Below are positions 53,533-60,333 of a stretch of DNA of 60,333 bases, one piece after another. The stretch's first letter is position 1; each line of letters opens with the position of its first letter. The stretch covers positions 1-60,333 of the forward strand of contig CALBPF010000224.1 of NCBI GenBank assembly GCA_937899105.1, written 5' to 3'. Both the position numbers and the translations under genes were made by a program. The DNA is from an uncultured Flammeovirgaceae bacterium (GTDB taxonomy: Bacteria; Bacteroidota; Bacteroidia; Cytophagales; Cyclobacteriaceae). The notes beneath the pieces are model-generated. The model was given only the letters and a program-made list of their open reading frames with translations, was not told where the DNA came from and did no database searches.

Positions 53533-54623
53533 GTCAAGACCAAGCTTCCTTAATCTTCATTCCAGATATCACCGGTTTCACACAGTTTGTTAATCAAACG
53601 GAGATAAAACATGGGCAGCATATTATTTCAGAACTACTGGAAATAATAATAAATTCAAACAAGCTGGGATTGCTTGTGGCAGAAATAGAAGGTGATGCTG
53701 TGTTGTTTTATTTGGAAAAACAACTGCCAACCGTAGATCAGCTTATCGATCAGGCAAAGGAAATGTTTGTCAATTTTCACAATCATCTACTTGATTACGA
53801 AACACGAAGAATATGCCGGTGTGGTGCTTGTACTTCGGCTAGCCAATTGTCTCTGAAGTTCATCGCACATACCGGGGAAATTGGCTTCATAACCGTTCAC
53901 GGTAAAAGCAAGCCTTACGGCGCAGAAATAGTTACAAGCCATAGGTTGTTGAAAAACGATATTGATGCCACAGAATACATCCTTTTTAGCGAATCCTTTA
54001 GACCCTTATTACAAGATTTTAAAAAGGAGATGTTAACGTTTCAAGAAGGGGGTAAGGAATACCCGGATATGGGATTGGTGAGGTATACATACTCTGTTTT
54101 AACACCCTACCGGGAGTTTTTCTCTAAATCAAAAGCCCCTGCGCCTCCTCCGAAAGTCAGAAACCCTTTAATTAAGCGTATTCATATCGAGAGGCCGATG
54201 AGCGAGGTCTATTCAACCTTGATGGACCTGGACTTACGGCTCCTCTGGAATGAGGGACTTGACAAGTTGGAGTTCGAACAAGATCGGGTAAATAGGGTAG
54301 GCACCAGGCATACCTGCCTATTCCCTGTGGGAGAGGCGGACTTCACAACGGTGATAGCGGAATTTGAGGCTGACAGCAGGGTATATGGTGAAGAGTTGGA
54401 AGACCCTCCCTTCGGCAGACAACTCATTATATACTATATTCTTTCACCTGAAGGAGAGCAAACAGAACTACGGACTGAACTACATTTCTTTCCAAAGCCG
54501 ATCATAGGTTGGGTTATGGGGCCTTTACTTAAATTTAAGTTCGCCAAACAGCTTGCCAAAACTCTTGAAGCACTTAAAAAACTAAGCGAAAACCATGTTA
54601 GCGAACCAGCAATCGTTATTTAA
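53529..54623 (+). CDS. DUF2652 cyclase-like domain fused to a START/SRPBCC domain
   Basis: 364 residues from a TTG start. The N-terminal half resembles a class III nucleotidyl cyclase: LIFIPDITGFTQFV with Asp13 in the first metal position, and AEIEGDAVLFY with Asp56 in the second. The expected Asn of the VNxAxR motif is missing (GAEIVTSHRLL), so cyclase activity is doubtful. A CRCGACTSA cluster (Cys96, 98, 101) is typical of DUF2652. Residues about 215-350 form a START-like fold (IERPMSEVYSTLMDLDLRLL, WNEG). It overlaps the next gene by 29 nt. Confidence 0.83.
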   Translation: MSQDQASLIFIPDITGFTQFVNQTEIKHGQHIISELLEIIINSNKLGLLVAEIEGDAVLFYLEKQLPTVDQLIDQAKEMFVNFHNHLLDYETRRICRCGACTSASQLSLKFIAHTGEIGFITVHGKSKPYGAEIVTSHRLLKNDIDATEYILFSESFRPLLQDFKKEMLTFQEGGKEYPDMGLVRYTYSVLTPYREFFSKSKAPAPPPKVRNPLIKRIHIERPMSEVYSTLMDLDLRLLWNEGLDKLEFEQDRVNRVGTRHTCLFPVGEADFTTVIAEFEADSRVYGEELEDPPFGRQLIIYYILSPEGEQTELRTELHFFPKPIIGWVMGPLLKFKFAKQLAKTLEALKKLSENHVSEPAIVI

Positions 54624-55749
54624 CATTCCCGAGGAGATCACCTACTTGAACTGCGCCTACATGTCACCAATGATGACGAAGGTAGAGGAAGTAGGTATTG
54701 AGGCGCTAAAAAGAAAGGCTAATCCGTCGAGTATTACGGCCAATGATTTTTTTGCGGATACAGAAAAGCTACGTACCGAATTCGCAGCGCTTATAAATTC
54801 ACCGGAACCCAACCGCTGTGTCATTATTCCATCAGTGTCGTATGGAATGGGGAATGTTATGCGTAATGTTAGCCTGGAGGAAGGAGATAATGTAGTGGTT
54901 ATAGGTGAGCAATTCCCGAGTAACTATTATCCATGGCATAGGCTATGCGCTGAGCGAAAAGCCCGATTAAAGGTTATTTCTGCCGACTCATCTAAATCGG
55001 GTCGTGGCAAGAAATGGAACGAGAAAATTCACGATGCTATTGATAACAAAACAAAACTCATTTCATTAGGCCATGTGCATTGGGCCGATGGCACGCTGTT
55101 CGATTTGATGGAGATAAGGAAGCGCACAAATGATGTTGGGGCACTAATGGTTATTGATGGCACTCAATCAATTGGTGCTTTACCTTTCGACCTTCAGGAA
55201 TTTCAACCCGATGCGCTTATCTGTGCTGGGTACAAATGGCTGATGGGCCCTTATAGCATTGGAATGGCATATTACGGACCTTACTTTGATGAAGGTGTGC
55301 CTATTGAGGAAAACTGGATAAACCGATTGAACAGTGAAGATTTTGCCGGTTTGGTTAGTTATGAAGACCAATATCAGCCTGGGGCGTTGCGCTACGAAGT
55401 AGGTGAGCATAGCAACTTTAACCTCGTACCAATGCTATTGAAAGCGATTGAGCAAATTAATGCATGGTCACCAGCAGAAATTCAAAACTATTGTGCTGAC
55501 ATTACCAAAAATGAGCTAAACGCTCTGGAACAAAAAGGATTTAGTATTGAGTCTCCTGAATGGAGAGGGTCGCACCTTTTTGGTATTCGTTTACCTGAAA
55601 ATGTGGAGATATCTCAATTGAAATCAAAACTGGCTGAGGAACAAATTAATGTTTCGGTTCGTGGCGATGCGGTTCGTGTTGCTCCTCATCTCTATAATTC
55701 CAGACAGGACATGCAGAAATTAACGGATGTACTGCTTCATTTAAAATGA
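54595..55749 (+). CDS. Class V aminotransferase-fold PLP enzyme
   Basis: 384 residues. PLP Lys in LICAGYKWLMGP, the cofactor Asp in LMVIDGTQSIGALPFDL, ISLGHVHWADG, and SNFNLVPMLLKAIEQI. The closest groups are cysteine desulfurase-like or kynureninase-like enzymes, but the active-site Cys loop of IscS is not evident. The substrate is unknown. ATG start inside the end of the DUF2652 gene; its stop overlaps the next ATG by 4 nt. Confidence 0.85.
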   Translation: MLANQQSLFNIPEEITYLNCAYMSPMMTKVEEVGIEALKRKANPSSITANDFFADTEKLRTEFAALINSPEPNRCVIIPSVSYGMGNVMRNVSLEEGDNVVVIGEQFPSNYYPWHRLCAERKARLKVISADSSKSGRGKKWNEKIHDAIDNKTKLISLGHVHWADGTLFDLMEIRKRTNDVGALMVIDGTQSIGALPFDLQEFQPDALICAGYKWLMGPYSIGMAYYGPYFDEGVPIEENWINRLNSEDFAGLVSYEDQYQPGALRYEVGEHSNFNLVPMLLKAIEQINAWSPAEIQNYCADITKNELNALEQKGFSIESPEWRGSHLFGIRLPENVEISQLKSKLAEEQINVSVRGDAVRVAPHLYNSRQDMQKLTDVLLHLK

Positions 55750-56315
55750 AAATAATTTTCATTTTCGCTTGGTTAATAACCTCTTCTTTATTTTCTCAGG
55801 AAAGGTATGCTTTTGTTCATTTTGACGAATCAAACAACACTAAAGAGTGGAGTTCTTTTTTGAATGAAAGTGATGAAGTATTACTTATTGGAAATTTGTC
55901 AGACCAGTCAAAGTGGGCTTTGCTGAATGTCAATAACACAGAACTCGCCGGACTAAGGGCCTCTTTTACTTCAGACCTAATTTATTGGAATCAGCGGAGA
56001 GGGAAAGCATGCACTTTGGAGAATTCCAAAAAAGAGGATCGATTTACGTTTATCAAGTACAATTCGCATATTACTAAATTTAACGTACAAGATGCACCGG
56101 AACTTTTCAGGTTTCATGATCAACATATTAAAGGGATTAGCAAAGTTGGGCAAGTACTTTTAGAAGGGTTCTTCGATAACGATGATGGCGGATTCATGCT
56201 AATGAGAGGGACGGTTGACAAAGAAGTGATATGGACTGACCCGGCTGTGGTCAATGGAATTATCGAGCCCGAAGTTTATTTGGCGAACGTTACAATAGGA
56301 AAAGGTTGTAACTGA
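55746..56315 (+). CDS. Secreted protein, unknown function
   Basis: 189 residues. Signal peptide (FIFAWLITSSLFSQ), then a small mixed domain (YAFVHFDESNNTKEWSSFLN, LIYWNQRRGKACTLEN) and an acidic beta-rich end (LLEGFFDNDDGGFMLMRGTV). No family is recognised. It is the last gene of the four-gene operon beginning at 52606; the 4-nt overlap with the aminotransferase supports co-translation. Confidence 0.65.
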   Translation: MKIIFIFAWLITSSLFSQERYAFVHFDESNNTKEWSSFLNESDEVLLIGNLSDQSKWALLNVNNTELAGLRASFTSDLIYWNQRRGKACTLENSKKEDRFTFIKYNSHITKFNVQDAPELFRFHDQHIKGISKVGQVLLEGFFDNDDGGFMLMRGTVDKEVIWTDPAVVNGIIEPEVYLANVTIGKGCN

Positions 56316-56403
56316 TCTTTGGAAATAAAAGAAAAGTAAGGTTGGTTTTGCGAGGCAACAAAGCAATCTGTACATTCATTTCTCGAACTATGGATAGATC
56401 CTT

Positions 56404-57789
56404 ATGAAAATACTTAAATGGTTTTTTGGCATTCTTTTAACCCTCATTCTTTTGCTTTTCATCATTTTTCTGTTGGGCCCAAAACCTCCTACTCCGGATC
56501 TTATCATTAGGGCTGCCACGGCCAGTTCAGATCTAAACTTTCTTGCAGACAGTATTGAAAAGGCGGAGTTGACTGTACCTAACCTTAAGCCTGACAATGA
56601 ATCACGGATAATTTTTGCAGATTCTGTTCCCATAAAAACAGAATACGCTATTGTTTACCTGCATGGCTTCTCTGCAAGTCAGGAGGAAGGGGATCCCATG
56701 CATGAGGCGTTGGCAAAGCGGTATCACTGCAATCTTTTTCTTCCACGATTGGCAGGACACGGATTGATTGAGCAGGAGGCCATGCTGGATTTGACAGCGG
56801 AACAACTCGTACAATCTGCCAATGAAGCAATAGCGGTCGGGAAACAATTAGGAGAGAAAGTAATTTTGCTAACTACATCTACCGGAGGAACTCTGGGCCT
56901 ATACCTCGCACAAAATGATCCTGATATTGCGGCCATACTTCTGTACTCTCCAAACATTGACATTTTTGACCCGGCATCAAAGCTACTTACTAAACCCTGG
57001 GGGCTGGAGATGGCCAGGCTGGTAATAGGTGGAAATTACAACTATTGGGAACTGGACAGTGTAAGAGCAAATTACTGGACGAATAAATATCGATTAGAGG
57101 TACTGATCCAGCTTCGTCATCTTGTAGATATCACTATGGTACCAGAGACATTTGAGAATATTACTCAGCCCGTGTTTTTAGGGTATTACTACAAAAGCGA
57201 TGCTGCTATGGATTCTACTGTTTCTGTACCCGCTATGCTGGAGATGTACGAGCAGTTAGGAACGCCTGAAGGTGAAAAGGTTAAAGTAGCTTTCCCAGAT
57301 GCCAAACATCACGTTATTGCCAGCCACCTCACTTCTAAATCTTTGGAAAGTATAAAAAAGGAATCGTTTGCTTTCATGGAAGGTGTTTTGGAGCTGGAGC
57401 CTAAGGCAGAAGGATTTGACTGGCTGACAGGTAACTGGCAACGAGTTAATGACAAGAAGGACTTAAAGACCTATGAAAATTGGATTAAGCGTAGCTCATC
57501 AGAATATGAAGGCCTGGGTTTCACATTGGAGCAAAATGATACTATTTGGAAAGAGAACATTCAATTTGTTAAATCGGGTGGCAAATGGCTGTTTAAAGTA
57601 ACGGGCCAAGGAGAATCGACTGCTACCGTTTTTGAAGTTTCTGAAATAAATGGCTATAGCTTTACATGCGAAAATGAGCAAAATGAATTCCCAAAAAAGA
57701 TAGCTTACTCAAAAAAGGGCGATACGATTGAAGCCGTAATTTCAGGCGGTGGTGAGCAAGTACCCTATGTTTTTGAGAGAGCCGATTGA
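56404..57789 (+). CDS. Alpha/beta hydrolase fused to DUF6265
   Basis: 461 residues. A signal anchor (about 5-25) is followed by an alpha/beta-hydrolase domain (about 65-325): YLHGFSASQEEGDPMHEAL, and the nucleophile elbow LLTTSTGGTLGLYLA with Ser159. The first small residue is Thr rather than Gly. The His is likely in FPDAKHHVIAS. Residues 339-461 form a lipocalin-like DUF6265 domain (DWLTGNWQRV, IQFVKSGGKWLFKVTG). It probably hydrolyses an ester or peptide in the envelope. Confidence 0.8.
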   Translation: MKILKWFFGILLTLILLLFIIFLLGPKPPTPDLIIRAATASSDLNFLADSIEKAELTVPNLKPDNESRIIFADSVPIKTEYAIVYLHGFSASQEEGDPMHEALAKRYHCNLFLPRLAGHGLIEQEAMLDLTAEQLVQSANEAIAVGKQLGEKVILLTTSTGGTLGLYLAQNDPDIAAILLYSPNIDIFDPASKLLTKPWGLEMARLVIGGNYNYWELDSVRANYWTNKYRLEVLIQLRHLVDITMVPETFENITQPVFLGYYYKSDAAMDSTVSVPAMLEMYEQLGTPEGEKVKVAFPDAKHHVIASHLTSKSLESIKKESFAFMEGVLELEPKAEGFDWLTGNWQRVNDKKDLKTYENWIKRSSSEYEGLGFTLEQNDTIWKENIQFVKSGGKWLFKVTGQGESTATVFEVSEINGYSFTCENEQNEFPKKIAYSKKGDTIEAVISGGGEQVPYVFERAD

Positions 57790-58162
57790 ACTCATATCTA
57801 ATTAAATCTTGAAAGCGAGTTTTTGGAATATGGAGAAAAACCTATTTGAAGACTCATGCCATACTGGATTGATTCAATAGAGAGTCTTTCACAAATAAGA
57901 CTTGAAAATTAACAAACCCGAAAGCCTGGTGGAGTTTTTTTAGGATAAACCCGATAATAAATTCAGCCTGTGAGATCGCCTTGCTATGTCATTAAAAAAA
58001 TAGTCCTACTGTCCTTTACACGTCTAACCGCCGTTCACCGGAATTTAAACCCCGGGGGTAAGGATAATTTTTTAAAAGTGGTGGTAGTATAATTTCTAAG
58101 TCGTCGGTTTTACTACTATGAAAGGGCATAGAAGTGCTTTCGAAACTTAAAACTTAACGATT
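57790..58162. other. Intergenic region, 373 nt
   Basis: No gene is seen. AGTCTT (57883) can pair weakly with AAGACT (57897). The right half has CCGCCGTTCACCGGAATTT (about 58029-58046) and the palindrome CCCCGGGG (58050-58057), a GC-rich island in an otherwise AT-rich leader. They may be control sites for the YHYH gene. Confidence 0.4.
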
Positions 58163-58915
58163 ATGAATTACAGATTATTTGTTTTGCTAGCGCTAGTTGG
58201 ATTATCCTGTAGTAGTGAGGATGATGATGCAATGGATTCATCGGGCGACCAAGTAGAAGTTTCGTCAATATTTCAACAGTTTACCGATAATGTAACCGTA
58301 TACGGTGAGTTGGTAAACGGAGAGTCGTTTGTGGTCGTTGAAACGGATGATATTCCTAACCATGGAAGTCCTTACTTTGGCACCTCAGATCCAAGGTATG
58401 AAGCATATAATGGTACCAACCCTGACTTTATGCTTAACCCCAATACCATTGTCGCTCAAAATATTATATTGAAAATCCCTATGGAGCCAAGAGCTGCAGA
58501 AACCCCAGAGGCTACCGCCTTAGGAGCGATTGGTGTCGCATTGAATGGTGTTGTATTTTACAATCAGTATGCAGGCCCCAATAACCGACCCCTTACGAAT
58601 GAAATTAATTCTTTTGATCAATACTTAGGACACCCACAAAACCAAGGACAATATCATTACCACCAGGAACCGACTTTTCTCACCGAAACCCTCGGCTCAG
58701 ATGCTTTACTAGGTTGGCTGCTTGACGGTTTTCCAGTATATGGCCCAATGGAAAACGGTTCAAGGGTAACTAATTCCGATCTGGATGATTTTCATGGGCA
58801 TGATCATGCTACCACGGATTATCCCGATGGCATCTACCACTACCACATAACGGATGTTGATCCTTATATAAATGGCAGTGGATTCTATGGAGAGGCGGGT
58901 ACGGTTTCAAATTGA
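58163..58915 (+). CDS. YHYH-domain lipoprotein
   Basis: 250 residues. Lipobox VGLSCSSEDDD, with an acidic linker. The conserved YHYH motifs appear as GQYHYHQEPTFL and DGIYHYHITDVD, with GHPQN and LLGWLLDGFPVYGPMENG between them. The His residues suggest metal binding, perhaps copper, because an SCO protein is encoded two genes downstream; that link is inference. The stop is followed by the next ATG within 1 nt. Confidence 0.87.
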   Translation: MNYRLFVLLALVGLSCSSEDDDAMDSSGDQVEVSSIFQQFTDNVTVYGELVNGESFVVVETDDIPNHGSPYFGTSDPRYEAYNGTNPDFMLNPNTIVAQNIILKIPMEPRAAETPEATALGAIGVALNGVVFYNQYAGPNNRPLTNEINSFDQYLGHPQNQGQYHYHQEPTFLTETLGSDALLGWLLDGFPVYGPMENGSRVTNSDLDDFHGHDHATTDYPDGIYHYHITDVDPYINGSGFYGEAGTVSN

Positions 58916-58916
58916 T

Positions 58917-59516
58917 ATGATATTCAAAATAGCCTTTTTCTTGCCTTTGTTTATATTGGCTTGTTCTAAACCAACTGAGCAAGATGAGATAAGTAAACAA
59001 ATTCCGGACTACACGCTTAAAGCCACCGAATACGAAGTAAGTCGGAATGGCTTGTTTACCCTGGTTAGTGGTAAAAAATACTCCGGCTATCTGGAAGACT
59101 ATTATCCGAATGGGCAGCTAAAGATGAAAGCTGGATACCTGAATGGTCTGCGTGAAGGTAAAGCGCAAAAGTACTACAGCAACGGCGCTCTTATGGAAAC
59201 GCGCTATTATGCAGATAACAAAAAGCATGGGAGGCATCGAGGCTGGTGGGCCAATGGCAACCAAAAGTTTGACTATTATTTTGTACAAGGAGAGCATGAA
59301 GGCATTCAGAAAGAATGGTTCAATAAAGGAAACCTATTTAAACAGTTTACTTATCGCAGTGGTAAAGAAGAGGGGACTCAAAAAATGTGGGAAGCGTCAG
59401 GCAAAATACGAGCTAATTATGTAGTGAAAAATGGCCGCAGGTATGGGCTAATCGGTTTAAAAAATTGTAAATCAGTAAACAATGAAAAAGGTATTTATAC
59501 AGCGCTTATCTATTAG
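58917..59516 (+). CDS. MORN-variant (YwqK-like) lipoprotein
   Basis: 199 residues from the ATG at 58917, which gives a proper lipoprotein signal (LFILACSKPTEQ); an ATG at 58872 would overlap the YHYH gene and place a polar stretch before the signal. The body is made of repeats of about 23 residues: LEDYYPNGQLKMKAGYLNGL, REGKAQKYYSNGALMETRYY, NKKHGRHRGWWANGNQKFDY. Such repeats are found in proteins annotated as YwqK antitoxins; no toxin is present. It overlaps the SCO gene by 35 nt. Confidence 0.82.
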   Translation: MIFKIAFFLPLFILACSKPTEQDEISKQIPDYTLKATEYEVSRNGLFTLVSGKKYSGYLEDYYPNGQLKMKAGYLNGLREGKAQKYYSNGALMETRYYADNKKHGRHRGWWANGNQKFDYYFVQGEHEGIQKEWFNKGNLFKQFTYRSGKEEGTQKMWEASGKIRANYVVKNGRRYGLIGLKNCKSVNNEKGIYTALIY

Positions 59517-60141
59517 TTTGTTACTGGTCATGTTGGCTGGATGTCTGGAAAAGGAAGTATCAGAGGAGGTTCCTTTACCTTTTTATAACCAGGCAGATTT
59601 CACACCTAAATGGATTGCTCCTGATTCTGAGGAGTTCGCTCAGATACATAAGATAGAGAATTTTGAATTTATTAACCAGAACGGTGAACTCATTTCAAAT
59701 AAGACGATGAGCGGAAGTATTTACGTGACAGATTTTTTCTTCACGATATGCCCCGGCATATGCCCCAAAATGACAGCCAATATGGAGATTATCCATAACC
59801 AATTTAAAGGTGAGTCAGACATTAAACTACTCTCCCATTCAGTGATGCCATGGGTAGATTCTGTTTCAGTGTTAAAAGAGTATGCTGTGAATAAGGGCAT
59901 TGACTCAGACCGATGGCACTTTGTAACTGGTGATAAAGACGAAATATATGATCTCGCCAGAAACTCCTATTTCGCTGAGAAAGAAATTGGAATGGTTAGA
60001 AACTCCCATGATTTTTTACATACTGAAAATTTCATTTTAGTAGATCAAAACGGCCGAATAAGAGGGGTTTATAATGGAACCTTAGAGCTTGAAATGAAGC
60101 GGCTGATCAGGGATATCAAGACCTTGAAAGCATTAGGCTGA
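59482..60141 (+). CDS. SCO-family copper chaperone/thioredoxin-fold lipoprotein
   Basis: 219 residues. Lipobox LAGCLEKEV. Thioredoxin fold with the copper-binding pair in FFTICPGICPKMTANME (CxxxC) and the partner His in SHDFLHTENFILVD. SCO proteins deliver copper to cytochrome oxidase or act as thiol redox proteins. Its close link to the YHYH and MORN genes suggests a shared envelope process. The start overlaps the upstream gene. Confidence 0.92.
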   Translation: MKKVFIQRLSISLLLVMLAGCLEKEVSEEVPLPFYNQADFTPKWIAPDSEEFAQIHKIENFEFINQNGELISNKTMSGSIYVTDFFFTICPGICPKMTANMEIIHNQFKGESDIKLLSHSVMPWVDSVSVLKEYAVNKGIDSDRWHFVTGDKDEIYDLARNSYFAEKEIGMVRNSHDFLHTENFILVDQNGRIRGVYNGTLELEMKRLIRDIKTLKALG

Positions 60142-60269
60142 CCCTATTCAAGCGATAAAATCTTGACCGCTTTTCAAGAAAAGGCCGGTTGCCTCGGTAA
60201 CCTTCTCATAAAAACTCCGTTTAGGACTTTTATATTTTAATTACTTTTAGGATTTAAATAAAAATCTAA

Positions 60270-60333
60270 ATGGGGAATTATTCTATCGGAGAGTTTGAAG
60301 AGGTGGTACTGCTGACGGTGGCCATTCTTTTTG
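60270..60333 (+). CDS. PadR-family transcriptional regulator (partial, cut by window end)
   Basis: Twenty-one codons are visible: MGNYSIGEFEEVVLLTVAIL and one Phe. This is the classic start of the PadR winged helix (GEFEEVVLLTVA). The rest lies outside the window. Upstream, TTTAGGACTTTTATATTT (about 60221) and TTTAGGATTTAAATAAAA (about 60247) look like a direct repeat that could be its operator. Confidence 0.8.
   Translation, partial: MGNYSIGEFEEVVLLTVAILF

Noticed and set aside
60187..60202. Small hairpin GGTTGC/GTAACC after the SCO gene.
   Set aside because: Short stem with a G-T pair and no T run; kept only as a weak possibility.
1..60333. Search for tRNA, rRNA, CRISPR arrays, transposases, integrases and defence systems.
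   Set aside because: No cloverleaf, repeat-spacer array or mobile-element gene was seen; gene content is core metabolism and envelope functions.

Overview
The window looks like a chromosomal segment of a Bacteroidota bacterium, probably of the Cytophagales type. The evidence is a large Oar-like TonB-dependent receptor, many short lipoproteins with a Cys lipobox, a fused MurF-alanine racemase, eukaryote-type (GT3) glycogen synthase, HAMP-less histidine kinases of the RprX kind, few Shine-Dalgarno sequences, and at least one good Bacteroidota promoter (TTTG - 21 nt - TAnnTTTG). No rRNA, tRNA, CRISPR array, prophage or insertion sequence was found. Most of it is core genome; the interest lies in small anomalies.

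Layout. 0.2-6.5 kb: a lipoprotein, a histidine kinase/response regulator pair, and an Oar-like receptor. 6.6-11.8 kb: a dead VOC gene, a photolyase/TIGR03643/DUF2256 cassette, a double TerB protein, a PA0069-type radical SAM protein and an HTH protein. 11.8-19.1 kb: a TPR membrane protein, a 54-aa lipoprotein missed by length cut-offs, MsrA, GT3 glycogen synthase, a LysA-type decarboxylase and an amidase lipoprotein. 19.1-24.5 kb: a second, paralogous kinase/regulator pair, a HisA-like protein lacking its catalytic Asp, a secreted acidic protein, CsaA and a tandem GNAT protein. 24.5-40.4 kb: MurF-Alr, a DASH cryptochrome, YjbQ, a beta-helix lipoprotein, RF1, a VOC protein, two flavoproteins (one without a normal start codon), Dxs, ScpA behind a coupled 27-codon leader, and a YbhN-like membrane protein. 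40.4-47.5 kb: a five-gene minus-strand operon (dacB, nagZ-like, small membrane protein, hutG, hutF), a DinB gene broken by two stop codons, and two thioredoxin-fold proteins. 47.0-47.55 kb: a 577-nt non-coding region with DnaA-box-like repeats. 47.5-60.3 kb: a ClC channel, two glycosyltransferases, a four-gene operon with a DUF2652 cyclase-like/START fusion, a hydrolase-DUF6265 fusion, a YHYH/MORN-like/SCO operon, and the start of a PadR-family regulator cut by the window end.

How the genes connect. Two photolyase-family proteins, MsrA and thioredoxin-fold proteins point to light and oxidative stress. LysA, MurF-Alr, DacB and the NagZ-like enzyme serve peptidoglycan synthesis and turnover. 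HutG and HutF carry out the last two steps of histidine breakdown via formylglutamate. The two kinase/regulator pairs share a promoter element, GTTAA repeated at about 10-11-bp phase, which suggests autoregulation or cross-regulation. The strongest leads are those phased repeats, the DnaA-box cluster, the HisA-like active-site loss, the flavoprotein with an apparent ATC start, the scpA leader, and an orphan terminator between divergent genes.
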